A DNA stretch of 64,000 nt from Planctomycetaceae bacterium (lineage in GTDB: Bacteria; Planctomycetota; Planctomycetia; Pirellulales; Pirellulaceae): the NCBI GenBank assembly GCA_024225195.1, contig JAAEMV010000078.1, positions 1-64,000 of the forward strand, written 5' to 3'. The position numbers and the translations under genes are program-made. Shown here one piece after another: positions 10,967 to 20,936 of this stretch (positions within the stretch are counted from its first letter, which is position 1; each line of letters starts with the position of its first letter). Under the pieces are notes generated by a model that made no database searches, was not told the DNA's origin, and saw only the letters and a list, made by a program, of their open reading frames with translations.

Positions 10967-11602
10967 GTGAAGCTAATGGAATTTCTCGATGTTCCAATTT
11001 TTGATGACGATATTTACAAGCTGATCGTTCGGCTCACGATTAACCTTGTTTTTCTCTATCTTGTTGTTGGGGTTTCCTATTGGCTTCACCAGCAAAATCA
11101 TCGCCAAGTTTTTAACTTGCTGGTTATGAATGTAGTCGTGTTCTTCATCTGCTTTACTTTGAAGAAACTCGATTTAGGACTGGGGATGGCCCTCGGTCTG
11201 TTCGCAATCTTTGCGATTATTCGGTATCGAACCGACGCGATTGACGTTAAGGACATGACGTACTTGTTTGTTGTCATTGGCTTGGCGGTCATTAATGCGT
11301 TGTCGAATAAGCAAACTTCTTATCTCGAGTTACTGCTCACAAATTCCGTTATCTTTGGGGCGACCTATCTACTTGAGTGGCGGGTGGCAGAGCCGAGAAA
11401 AGTGAAGCCACCTAAGTTGGCATCTTACGAAGTCGTCTACGACAACATCGCTTTGTTGCATCCAGACCGCGAGGAAGAACTCATTGAAGAACTCAAGCAG
11501 AGAACGGGGATCCAGGCAGTTCGTGTGAACATAAAGCAAGTTGACCTGCAAAAATCGAATGCGGTCATTGTTTTAAAGTATCGCGGAAAAGCTATTCGTT
11601 GA
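10967..11602 (+). CDS. DUF4956-type membrane protein
   Basis: TM helices plus GLGMALGLFAIFAIIRYRTDAIDVKDMTYLFVVIGLAVINAL; GTG or nearby ATG start. Confidence 0.8.
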   Translation: MKLMEFLDVPIFDDDIYKLIVRLTINLVFLYLVVGVSYWLHQQNHRQVFNLLVMNVVVFFICFTLKKLDLGLGMALGLFAIFAIIRYRTDAIDVKDMTYLFVVIGLAVINALSNKQTSYLELLLTNSVIFGATYLLEWRVAEPRKVKPPKLASYEVVYDNIALLHPDREEELIEELKQRTGIQAVRVNIKQVDLQKSNAVIVLKYRGKAIR

Positions 11603-13118
11603 TGGCTTGATCCAGTATCGGGTGAGTGCCTACGAGTTTTTTGTACTTTTGATAGGCGGCCTCGTAAGCCGTGATTGCATCAGTTTGGGGTTGGTATTGT
11701 TTGGGCGATTCCATGGCGTGCTCATTTAAGAACTCAGACCATGGACGCTTTGATCCCTCAAGCACTTGATTGCGGTATTTCGCCATTAGTGCAGCGCCCC
11801 ACGCGGTTCCCTCTTCTGCGCTCTCGAGCAGCGTAACAGGATTGGCAAATACATCGGCAAGTAACTGGGCGAGTTCTGGAGTCTTCGTCAGCCCTCCAGA
11901 GAGGACTAATTCCGTGCGAGGGAATCCTTGGCCATCGAGAATTTCGCAACCGAGACGAAGGTTGAACATCGTGGCCAGCAACGCGGATTTTACTAGGTTG
12001 CCCGGGGTGGCGTTTTCAGAGTTGAGCCCGACTAGCATTGCGGTTCCACCGCGTTGAACATTGAGGCCAGGTTCGTCGTCCATAAACGGGAGTGCCAGGA
12101 TTCCGCCGCAGTCGGGAGCGGCGTCGAGAAGCATTGGGATGACCTTTTCAAACCCGTCACCTCGGCTTCCACCGATTGCCTGTCCAAACATTTCGACGAC
12201 GCTGTTCATAAAAGTCGTACCATTGCGAAGCCAAACCATATTGATTGGTTTGCCGTCGGGGGCACAAAAATGGTCAACTGCTTTGCTGACACCGGAAAAC
12301 GAACGGTCGCCTACCGAGTTTGCGCAAACGGAGGTTCCAAAACTACAGGAGATCATTCCTGCCTCACCGATCAGAGAACCGGCGAGCGCCGCAGGTTGAT
12401 CGCCTTCGGCGGGAGCGACAGGGGTTCCTGCGGGCAGTCCGAGTCGAGCGGCCCCTTGGGCGTTGAGGACTCCACCGGATTGTCCAGCTTGTCGGACTTT
12501 GGGTAAAAGCGATTGCAGTGGCGAGGAATGGCCAGCGACGCTGTCATATTTCTCAAGAAGTCCGAGGTCGTAATCGAGGGTTTTCTGATCAATGGGGAAC
12601 ATCCCCGCTGCATCACCAATGCCTAGCAACCAGTCCCCGGTAAGTTGGTAGGCCAGCCAGCCAGCTGGAGTTGTGATGTGGCGGGTTTGTTGAGCCAGTT
12701 CGGGGCGGTTGCGCAAAGTCCAGAGCCATCTTGCCGAGGTAATCCTTTTGGGCATTTTTACGCCCATCGCTTCGGTGAGCTCGTTTTCTTCTGCTTCGTT
12801 TCGGGCATCACACCAAAGCCTTGCTGGCCCCAGTGAGACGCCGTTCTCGTCCGCAAGAACTTCCCCGTGCATTTGTCCAGAGATTCCAATCGCCAAAACT
12901 TCGAAATCGTCATTCATTTGATCGCGAAGGTGACGCATGGCGTTTGAGAGTGCATCGTCCCAGTCAGAGGGAAGTTGTTCATAGCATCCTTCAGCAAGAT
13001 TCGGGACCATCTCGTAAGATGCCTCACCTGTGCCGAGAACTTTCAGGTCTTCATCGGTGAAGACGACCGAAAGTCCTTGCGTACCCGCATCAATACCTAA
13101 GTAGCCCTTAATTGCCAT
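11592..13118 (-). CDS. xylB: Xylulokinase-like FGGY carbohydrate kinase
   Basis: GIDAGTQGLSVVFTDEDLKVLGTGEASY, ISGQMHGEVLADENG, LVLSGGLTKTPELAQLLADVF. Confidence 0.88.
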   Translation of the reverse strand: MAIKGYLGIDAGTQGLSVVFTDEDLKVLGTGEASYEMVPNLAEGCYEQLPSDWDDALSNAMRHLRDQMNDDFEVLAIGISGQMHGEVLADENGVSLGPARLWCDARNEAEENELTEAMGVKMPKRITSARWLWTLRNRPELAQQTRHITTPAGWLAYQLTGDWLLGIGDAAGMFPIDQKTLDYDLGLLEKYDSVAGHSSPLQSLLPKVRQAGQSGGVLNAQGAARLGLPAGTPVAPAEGDQPAALAGSLIGEAGMISCSFGTSVCANSVGDRSFSGVSKAVDHFCAPDGKPINMVWLRNGTTFMNSVVEMFGQAIGGSRGDGFEKVIPMLLDAAPDCGGILALPFMDDEPGLNVQRGGTAMLVGLNSENATPGNLVKSALLATMFNLRLGCEILDGQGFPRTELVLSGGLTKTPELAQLLADVFANPVTLLESAEEGTAWGAALMAKYRNQVLEGSKRPWSEFLNEHAMESPKQYQPQTDAITAYEAAYQKYKKLVGTHPILDQAINE

Positions 13119-13227
13119 CTGTTTGCATCCTCAACTTCGAATGTGACTTGGAATCAACAATCTCTAAAAACCAAAGACCTTCCCATTGTGGTCGATCTTT
13201 TGATTTCCAAATTAGCGATGAACTGAA

Positions 13228-13776
13228 TTAAATTTCACCAGCGAGTCCGCGTTCATAATACTTGTGCGTGATCGATTCCTGATTTTCCAGTAACCAGTCG
13301 ATGTCCGGTTCGTTGCACATTGCCTTGCGGATCGCCTGGGTCGTGGCCTCGCGATGGATTTCAAACAAAGCCTTGTGATCGAGGTTGTCGTCAGTTGCGA
13401 CTCCGGGGTTTAGCCAGACGGAGCAGATGATTCCCAGGTCATTTGCTTTTTCTTTGGGGATGAATCCCGCGCGGACGGCATCAAGTACGCCGTTGGCGAT
13501 TGCTGCCTGAACCGTTCCCATGAGTATATTAGTGTAGCGGGAGCTCTTGACGGTGACTTTACTAACCATCAGCGTTACCGGGCGAACCTGGATGTCTGTG
13601 TTAAGGATAGCAAATACTTTTGAGTGCCCAGCGGATTGGTTACCGGTCAAGGTAGCGATGGCAGTTCCCACGGGGCCATCGAGTTCGCCGATGACGATCT
13701 CAGGCTCGGCGGCCGTAAATGGAGGTCCTCCTGCAATCAGGCATTCGCCGGTTCTCATTACAATTCGTTCGCTCAT
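13228..13776 (-). CDS. Formaldehyde-activating enzyme (Fae) family protein
   Basis: IVIGELDGPVGTAIATLTGNQSAGHSKVFAILNTDIQVRPVTLMVSKVTVKSSRYTNILMGTVQAAIANGVLDAVRAGFIPKEKANDLGIICSVWLNP matches the Fae pattern as I recall it. Confidence 0.85.
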   Translation of the reverse strand: MSERIVMRTGECLIAGGPPFTAAEPEIVIGELDGPVGTAIATLTGNQSAGHSKVFAILNTDIQVRPVTLMVSKVTVKSSRYTNILMGTVQAAIANGVLDAVRAGFIPKEKANDLGIICSVWLNPGVATDDNLDHKALFEIHREATTQAIRKAMCNEPDIDWLLENQESITHKYYERGLAGEI

Positions 13777-13984
13777 GATCAACTCGCTATTTTTGATTTG
13801 AAAATAGTAATTTTCGTTAAGTAGATTCTGAGTCTAAGATCTGTTGGCTATTATGTCACGGGTGTAATAATAAAAATGAATCGATCTGAAGTGGTACCGG
13901 TTCCGGCGAAGCGTCCGCTTGGGTTTGATTGGAATTCAAATCAGCCACCTTAACATTCTTAAAACATTTATCTCTGAGAAATAC

Positions 13985-14584
13985 ATGATCGAAGTAGAGT
14001 TAAAGTTTCCAGTCGCTTCGCTTGAAGAGATCCGGAGTCATTTGCAGTCGTTGGGAGCAATCTCCGAGGGTGTTTCAGTTCAAGCCGATGAGTATTTCAA
14101 TGATCCAAAACGCAATTATGCAAAACTAGATATCGCGGTGCGGATTCGGCAGAGCGACGATGAATTCTGGCTTACTTTTAAAGGGCCGAATTTGGATCCA
14201 GCGGCGAAAATCCGAAAAGAGATCGAAATGCCACTTAACGACGCTTTGGCTGCTGAGCAAATGCGGGGAGTGCTGGCAGGCATGGGGTTGGTTTCGGTTG
14301 CCAAGGTTATGAAGCGCCGGGAGGAATTTGTCGGCTGCGATGATTTGTCTTCTGTCCATTTTTGCTTGGATGAAGTAACTGAAGTGGGTGGGTTTGTAGA
14401 ATTGGAATTGGTGGTTGAGTCTCAAGAGGGAGTTGAGCCAGCCAAGCTTAAGCTGATTGCTCTAGCAGATCAGTTGGGATTATCGGGCAGCACGCGAACA
14501 AGTTATTTGGAGATGTTGCTGGAGTCACGCGAATCGACGCTCACAGATTCTCCGACGGGTCCTCGTGAAAATCAGCAGGAATGA
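13985..14584 (+). CDS. CYTH-domain protein (class IV adenylate cyclase-like)
   Basis: MIEVELKFPV (ExExK-type start), VRIRQSDDEFWLTFKGPN, RREEFV, LDEVTEVGGFVELELV. Confidence 0.87.
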   Translation: MIEVELKFPVASLEEIRSHLQSLGAISEGVSVQADEYFNDPKRNYAKLDIAVRIRQSDDEFWLTFKGPNLDPAAKIRKEIEMPLNDALAAEQMRGVLAGMGLVSVAKVMKRREEFVGCDDLSSVHFCLDEVTEVGGFVELELVVESQEGVEPAKLKLIALADQLGLSGSTRTSYLEMLLESRESTLTDSPTGPRENQQE

Positions 14585-14597
14585 CTAAACTTGCGGC

Positions 14598-15977
14598 ATG
14601 TCCTCTGAACCGCCTGACGATCCCTCTGAAACACCGCTGCGTTCTCCCCTGCCCCAATCTGATCGTGGATCTGAAGGGCAAGAGAGTTTCGATCAGGTGT
14701 GTTCGGTGATTGAACCGCCAGAACATGCTCACAATTTTCGGCTGGCAGTCCTCTACATGGTTTTCATGAGAACGGGCTGGATCTTTAAAACTGAGAGCAT
14801 CATTATGCCCGCGGTTCTAGACGTCATTGGTGGTGCCGGTTGGCTGAGAGGCTGTCTACCGATGCTAAACCGCCTTGGACAGAGTCTGCCGCCCATGTTG
14901 GCGTCCGATCGTGTCCGCGGAGCGAGATTAAAAAAACTTGGATTGTGCGCCACGACTTCAACGATGGGCATTTGTTTTCTATTACTTGCGGCCATCTGGG
15001 CGATAACCGAGGGAGCGAAAAGTTGGTGGCTTCCCGTAGTGTTTCTTTTAGTTTACGCCGTGTTTTTTACCGCGACGGGGATCAATATGATGATCCTGAA
15101 TACGATTTCCGGAAAACTGATCCGTGTCGATCGTCGCGGGCGACTGTCTTTGTTGGGAACGGTGATTGGCGCGACCATCGCCGTCGTTTGCGGCTGGTAT
15201 TTTTTAAATCGCTGGCTGGTCGATGGGTCTAGTGCTGATGGGACTCGAGCGAATTTTGAAATGATATTTTTCTTTACCGGCATGACCTTTTTAGGGGCTG
15301 CGGTGGTGGGCCTGTTTCTTAGGGAGGCCCCGGATGAAAATTTGATACAGCGGCGCGGTGGCAAAGATCTGCTACTGGCGGCCTATGAGACTTTTAAGAC
15401 CGATCGCAACTTCCGAAGGCTTGCGATTATTGCAGCGTTGTTTGGGATGTACCTAACCTTATTCCCGCATTACCAGCGTCTCGGTCGAGATCGGCTTGAC
15501 CTTGGTTTAAGCGCGTTGATTCCCTGGGTGTTGGCTCAGAATATTGGAGCGGCACTCTTTAGTATCCCTACCGGCTGGCTGGCGGATCGCTACGGTAATC
15601 GATTGGTACTTCAGTTGATCATGGTGGTGTTGTGCATCGCCCCTCTGTTGGCGTTGGCTATTTCGTGGAGTGCTGATCTGCAACCTGCCTGGTTTACGGT
15701 TGTGTTTGGTTTGTTGGGGCTGACACCCGTGGCGATGCGGTTCCTTAACAACTATACGTTGGAGATTGCGAGCCGAGATGAGCACCCACGCTACTTGAGC
15801 ACGCTGGCTTTCGCGATCGCGGCTCCCCCGATTCTATTGAGTCCATTAATTGGTGCGTTGATCGACTCCGTTGGTTTTGAGCTGATTTTTGCGATCGTGA
15901 CGGGGTGCGTGTTTACGGGTTGGCTGCTGGCATTCACGTTGGCAGAACCTCGGGATTTGAGCTCAGGTTCGGAATAA
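14598..15977 (+). CDS. Major facilitator superfamily transporter
   Basis: About 12 hydrophobic segments; IPTGWLADRYGNRLVL MFS motif. Confidence 0.85.
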   Translation: MSSEPPDDPSETPLRSPLPQSDRGSEGQESFDQVCSVIEPPEHAHNFRLAVLYMVFMRTGWIFKTESIIMPAVLDVIGGAGWLRGCLPMLNRLGQSLPPMLASDRVRGARLKKLGLCATTSTMGICFLLLAAIWAITEGAKSWWLPVVFLLVYAVFFTATGINMMILNTISGKLIRVDRRGRLSLLGTVIGATIAVVCGWYFLNRWLVDGSSADGTRANFEMIFFFTGMTFLGAAVVGLFLREAPDENLIQRRGGKDLLLAAYETFKTDRNFRRLAIIAALFGMYLTLFPHYQRLGRDRLDLGLSALIPWVLAQNIGAALFSIPTGWLADRYGNRLVLQLIMVVLCIAPLLALAISWSADLQPAWFTVVFGLLGLTPVAMRFLNNYTLEIASRDEHPRYLSTLAFAIAAPPILLSPLIGALIDSVGFELIFAIVTGCVFTGWLLAFTLAEPRDLSSGSE

Positions 15978-16146
15978 CGTTCATTTTTGCGAGGGTTGCA
16001 GCGTCTGCCCCTCCAGAAGTGTGAGTTTAGTAACAGTCCCTAATAAGTTGAATAATTCTCACGACCGTTGACTCTGGATTTTGCTGACATCGATCGATAG
16101 ACTCTCCGATAAATTATTGTGTCTTGGTTTTGTTGGAGAGAAACAG

Positions 16147-16998
16147 GTGAAGTCTAATTTTAAAGCTATGCGAATCTCGTGCTCTGGTCTGTTGGCGTTG
16201 GCCGTTGTCTTGGTCGCATCTTCGGTTTCAAACGCTCAGGATTTGACAGGTGTAAAGTGCATCCTGAATGGCAAGAAATCTGCGAAGGCGAGTGCGTCCG
16301 TCGACTATCAAGGCGGCAAGGTTTACTTTTGCTGCGGCAATTGCGTGAAAACGTTTAAGGCCGACATGAAACTGAAGGATAAAGCAAAGTACACCACGAA
16401 AGCGAATCACCAGTTGGTCGTGACTGGTCAATTTACTCAAAAGGCCTGCCCGATCAGCGGTGGTGCGGTGGATGCGTCCAAAGTCGCCGAGGTAGGTGGT
16501 ACCAAAGTGGCATTTTGTTGCGGCAATTGTCTTGGAAAAGTCAACAGCGCTGAGGGACTGGCGGCAAAGGCTGATCTAGTTTTCTCCAAAGCTGCGTTCG
16601 CAAAAGGTTTTGAGAAGAAAAAAGCCGAAGTGAATTTGGAGTCTATCAATTGCTTGCTAATGAAAAAGCGAAAAGTGGTTGAATCCAAATCAGTAGATTA
16701 CAAAGACGGGAAAGTCTATTTCTGCTGTGGTCGATGCGTCAAAAAGTTTTCTGGTTCGCCCGCAAAATTCGAAACGCTGGCAAACCACCAACTTGTTGCC
16801 TCGGGGCAATACCACCAGATTGGCTGCCCTATTTCAGGTGGCGATGTCGATGAAGACCAATCAGTGGTGGTTGGTGGTGTGACCGTCAAATTGTGTTGCG
16901 ACAAATGCAAAGCAAAAGTTGAAGGTGCCGCTTCGGAGGAAGCAAAGATTGAATTAGTGTTCGGGAAGAAGCGGTTTGATAAAGCGTTCTCTAACTAA
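16147..16998 (+). CDS. Secreted Cys-rich protein with four CC-x-x-C (YHS/TRASH-like) metal-binding half-sites
   Basis: Signal peptide; repeated VYFCCGNCVKTF, VAFCCGNCLGKV, VYFCCGRCVKKF, VKLCCDKCKAKV and CPISGG x2; GTG start with GGAGAG upstream. Confidence 0.75.
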   Translation: MKSNFKAMRISCSGLLALAVVLVASSVSNAQDLTGVKCILNGKKSAKASASVDYQGGKVYFCCGNCVKTFKADMKLKDKAKYTTKANHQLVVTGQFTQKACPISGGAVDASKVAEVGGTKVAFCCGNCLGKVNSAEGLAAKADLVFSKAAFAKGFEKKKAEVNLESINCLLMKKRKVVESKSVDYKDGKVYFCCGRCVKKFSGSPAKFETLANHQLVASGQYHQIGCPISGGDVDEDQSVVVGGVTVKLCCDKCKAKVEGAASEEAKIELVFGKKRFDKAFSN

Positions 16999-17048
16999 GA
17001 ACTGTTGGGACTATCCGCCTGAGATATAAATTCTCAAGTGAAATGAAG

Positions 17049-17071
17049 ACCGCGATGGATCGCGGTTTTTT
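17049..17071 (+). terminator. Rho-independent terminator
   Basis: ACCGCGA-TGGA-TCGCGGT followed by TTTTT. Confidence 0.8.
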
Positions 17072-17102
17072 AAATCTAGGCAACTATCAAAGGGAGTTAC
17101 TT

Positions 17103-17255
17103 ATGTCGTCTTCAGATACACCAGTCGAGAAAGATTACGACCCGGTGAAAAATCCACGGCCAGAAGATCTGCACGCTTATGGAATCGGAAGTGCTTTGAT
17201 TTGGTTTGCAGGTTTGCTTGCTTTATTGGCGATCGTTTACTGGGTCGCGTTTTAG
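17103..17255 (+). CDS. Small single-TM protein (50 aa)
   Basis: MSSSDTPVEKDYDPVKNPRPEDLHAYGIGSALIWFAGLLALLAIVYWVAF; GGGAG upstream. Confidence 0.6.
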   Translation: MSSSDTPVEKDYDPVKNPRPEDLHAYGIGSALIWFAGLLALLAIVYWVAF

Positions 17256-17369
17256 TTCGTCTTCAACAGTTAAACAAAAGCGGTAAATCGCGAGTTTTTA
17301 CTGATCTTTCCGCGTTGGCGTGGCTTTGGCATAATTTCTGTTATTCAGAAACTGGCCAGGGACGGACCA

Positions 17370-18614
17370 ATGCGGATTTTTTTTTCAGTAGGCGAGCCAA
17401 GCGGCGACTTGCACGGGGCGAATTTGATTCGTCGTTTGAAGGCTCGCGATTCAGCGATTGAGTGCGTTGGATTTGGTGGCCCCAAAATGCAAGCTGCCGG
17501 TTGCGATTTGCATTTTGATCTAACCTCGCTGGCAGTTATGTTTCTGGCCTCGGTGCTCAAAAACATTAGGTTGTTTTTTCGTTTGATTGCAGACGCGGAT
17601 CGTTTTCTTGAAAATCATGAAGTGGATGCTGTTGTTTTAATCGACTACGCAGGGTTCAACTGGTGGATTGCCAGGAAAGCAAAGAAGCACGGAGTTCCTG
17701 TTTTCTTTTACGGAGTTCCTCAGGTTTGGGCATGGGCCCCGTGGCGGATTCGAAAAATTCAAAAGCTGGTAGATCATGTTCTCTGTAAGCTTCCTTTTGA
17801 GGCTCCATGGTTCAAACAGCGGAATTGTCATGCGACCTATGTCGGGCATCCTTACTTTGATCAATTGGAAAATCAAGAATACGACACTGCCTTTATTGAG
17901 AGCCTGACGGGAAGCAATAAAAGGCTGATCACATTGTTGCCTGGTAGTCGGAACCAGGAAGTTGAAAGTGTTTTGCCGATTCTTCTGGATACAGCGAAAA
18001 GTGTTTTGGTGGAGGACGATACGTGCCGTTTCGCCATCGCGTTTTACAATGACGCTCAAAGGCAGATGTCGTCGAAGCTAATTGCTGATTCCAACCTTCC
18101 GGTGGAGGTATATGTGGGGAAGACCCCCGAGTTAATGCAGGCGGCTTATGCCTGTGTTGCTTGTAGTGGATCCGTTTCTTTAGAACTGCTGTACCATCGC
18201 AAACCCACTGTGATCGTATTTAAAGTCCGCCGTTGGGTGATGGTTGCTCAGGCTTTTTTGTTGAGGATTAAGTTTATTACGCTGGTCAATTTGATCGCGG
18301 CGAAGGAGATTCGCCGACCAAGCTTCCGACTGTACGATCCTGATGATCCGAATGCCGAATCATGTGTGATGCCTGAATATTTGACCGCCGGCGACCCATC
18401 GCAAAAAGTTGCTAGACGGATGCTAGGTTGGTTGAGGGACCCCCGGGCACATTCTGAAAACGTTGCTGAATTGGATCGCTTAGCAGTTCGCTATGCTCAG
18501 CCAGGAGCAACAGCGCGCGCAGCAGATTACTTGTTACATGAGTTGTGTGAGAAGCGGGTGTCTGACGAGGATCAGCCTTTTGATAGTTTGCCAGAATCTG
18601 AACAGGCTGCCTAA
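17370..18614 (+). CDS. lpxB: Lipid-A-disaccharide synthase
   Basis: FFSVGEPSGDLHGANLIRRLK, DYAGFNWWIARKAKKHGVPVFFYGVPQVWAWAPWRI, TLLPGSRNQEVESVLPILL. Confidence 0.95.
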   Translation: MRIFFSVGEPSGDLHGANLIRRLKARDSAIECVGFGGPKMQAAGCDLHFDLTSLAVMFLASVLKNIRLFFRLIADADRFLENHEVDAVVLIDYAGFNWWIARKAKKHGVPVFFYGVPQVWAWAPWRIRKIQKLVDHVLCKLPFEAPWFKQRNCHATYVGHPYFDQLENQEYDTAFIESLTGSNKRLITLLPGSRNQEVESVLPILLDTAKSVLVEDDTCRFAIAFYNDAQRQMSSKLIADSNLPVEVYVGKTPELMQAAYACVACSGSVSLELLYHRKPTVIVFKVRRWVMVAQAFLLRIKFITLVNLIAAKEIRRPSFRLYDPDDPNAESCVMPEYLTAGDPSQKVARRMLGWLRDPRAHSENVAELDRLAVRYAQPGATARAADYLLHELCEKRVSDEDQPFDSLPESEQAA

Positions 18615-18781
18615 TATTCTGAGTTGCTGTGTTCTCAAGGTTTGAATCCCTTGAGGGCTGAACTCATCTCTTGAGTGACCGTTGGAGAATCTCTGAGATT
18701 GGTTAGAATGGCAGCAAATTCGATTGTCTTTTTAGCGGACACTAGGTTTGCACAATCGTCTGCTCCTTTGGGGGCGTTTTA

Positions 18782-19594
18782 TTGTCGGCATTGAGTCAGT
18801 GGGAGGTCGCAGTGTTTCTGAGTGAGCCTGGGCGAACCGGTTATGATCTTAATTTTTCCTGTTTCGGTTTTCCCGTTCGGGTGCACCCTGCGTTCTTCAT
18901 CATGCCGCTGTTGCTGGGCAACGAGCTAATCTCTCCCGCGGTCAATACAGGGGTTGGGCTCCTGGTGGTCACGGGGATCTTTTTCGTCTCAATTTTGATT
19001 CACGAAATCGGGCATGCCGTTGCTTTTCGATATTTTGGTATTCCTTCTCGGATCGTTCTTTATTGGATGGGGGGATTAGCAATTCCTGAATCTTCTCGCG
19101 CATGGGGGAGTCAATCGAATAGATCGCTAAGTCCGGATCAGCAAATCATCATCTCGGTGGCGGGGCCAGTATTTGGGCTTGCGCTGGCGGTGGTTTTTTA
19201 TGGTTTGGTTTATTTGCTCGGCGGCAGCGTCGGGATTGAAAACGATCAAATTTTATCGGTATTTGTTCCTGTCTTTCCCGAAGGGTCTAAGTATGCGGGA
19301 AGGGGGATTGTGTTCATGATCTGTTTTGGCGGAATCATATTGAACGTGGTTTTAAACATTCTTAATCTCGCACCGATATACCCACTCGATGGAGGCCAGA
19401 TCGCCCGTCAGTTTATGGTGAAACAGGATGCTTATAATGGAATTCGAAACAGCATTGTGTTGTCACTCGGGACTGCCGTCTTGATTGCAGTGGTGAGTTT
19501 GGCGTATGGGGACGGGTTTCTCGCTTTCTTTTTTGCGTTCATGGCGTGGACCAATTATCAAATGCTGCAGCAGTACAATGGGCCGCGCTGGTAA
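18782..19594 (+). CDS. M50-family site-2 protease-like membrane metalloprotease
   Basis: HEIGHA zinc motif and LNLAPIYPLDGGQIARQ; start (TTG/GTG) uncertain. Confidence 0.9.
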   Translation: MSALSQWEVAVFLSEPGRTGYDLNFSCFGFPVRVHPAFFIMPLLLGNELISPAVNTGVGLLVVTGIFFVSILIHEIGHAVAFRYFGIPSRIVLYWMGGLAIPESSRAWGSQSNRSLSPDQQIIISVAGPVFGLALAVVFYGLVYLLGGSVGIENDQILSVFVPVFPEGSKYAGRGIVFMICFGGIILNVVLNILNLAPIYPLDGGQIARQFMVKQDAYNGIRNSIVLSLGTAVLIAVVSLAYGDGFLAFFFAFMAWTNYQMLQQYNGPRW

Positions 19595-20651
19595 TTGCCT
19601 GTTGAAGTTGGGAGCGCTTGTTTAATTCAAGGCGTTCGATTGACGCGAATCGACGGTGCCGAAACTGCATGCTCTCTACGTTGGCTACTTCCGAATCCTG
19701 GCATCGAACAGGCGTTGTAAGTGTTTCTAATGTCGCGCAGTTGCGGTGATGTTTGATTCAATCGAGGTCGAGTCGTTTTGCAAAATGTTGCGATCGGTGA
19801 CTCTTAAAGTGACTTAGGGAGAGAAAACGAAGAAAAAAAACCATTTTTTTTCAATTTTTTTTCCGCAGTGTTTTTCATCGCACCAATGGCAATTGTTTTA
19901 TCGACTGGAGTGCGTCGGTTTTGCATCAATCGATTAGGTCAAAATCTTGCAGTGCGTGTTTGCGTTAGTTTTTACTTGAATGTTTGGATCGGAATCACTG
20001 CCTTGAATATTTCAGTTCCAATTGATGTGCAAACTGTTTCCTGTTGCAGGAAAACTCAAACGTTAAGAGAGAAGTTTTGTTTTTTGTTCTTTTTCAGGTG
20101 TTTTATGTCGAAAACGCTTTTTTAAAACAGCCTTAATGCAATTGCTTGTTTGGTCGACTGGGCAGTTTGTCTCATGTTGAGAAACATTATCTTGTTCAAA
20201 GTCACTTTGAATAACCAAATGTTGCTTCGCGTTACTTGTGAAAACAACTTTAACAACTTGTTGCAGTTGAAAATGGAAGGCATTGATTTGAAAACGAAGT
20301 GTTCACGTTTGTTTTTTAACGTCGATTAGATTGAATGAAAAAAACAGGTTCAATGTTGAGCAAAAAAAATCCGAAAACTTCAAAAACAATATTGAAAAGT
20401 TTTTTTTGTTTTTTAAAACTTACGCATCAAAGACGCTCGGTAACTTGAGTTCAGATTTTGATGTCGACGAGAACAGATTGTTTTTTCGAAATTGAAATTT
20501 GAAATTAAGCTCTGACCATCGAAGGTTGGAAACGAGCTGACATTCGAGCCATTTCTAGAAGTGGTTTAATTTCGAATGGTGAGTTTGCTTTAAGACTGGC
20601 ATATGTTTGCTAGGGGGCGACTCGCCACGGTCTATTAACGGAGGACGTCCT

Positions 20652-20936
20652 GTGGCCAAAAAGAAAGCAGCAAAGAAAAAGCCTGCAAAGAAAAAAGTAG
20701 CTAAGAAAAAAGTAGCTAAGAAAAAAGTAGCCAAGAAAAAGGTTGCTAAGAAAAAAGTAGCCAAGAAAAAGGTTGCTAAGAAAAAAGTTGCTAAGAAAAA
20801 AGTAGCTAAGAAAAAAGTTGCTAAGAAAAAAGTAGCTAAGAAAAAAGTAGCTAAGAAAAAAGTAGCCAAGAAGAAGGTTGCTAAGAAGAAGCCTGCTAAG
20901 AAAAAAGCTGCTAAGAAAAAAGTTGCAAAGAAGAAG
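20652..20936 (+). repeat. 19 tandem 15-bp units encoding xAKKK
   Basis: Units such as gtagctaagaaaaaa / gttgctaagaaaaaa / gtagccaagaaaaag counted by eye. Confidence 0.95.

Noticed and set aside
18634-18655. CTCAAGG...CCTTGAG hairpin after lpxB as terminator
   Set aside because: No T-run follows on the plus strand; too weak to annotate.
19868-20125. 85-aa plus-strand ORF in the AT-rich intergenic region
   Set aside because: No recognisable domain, RBS not evident, and composition is typical of random AT-rich sequence; kept only as an open question for the region.
20652-20936. Possible CRISPR or satellite array from regular 15-bp units
   Set aside because: No spacers, and the period is exactly five codons of an open reading frame.
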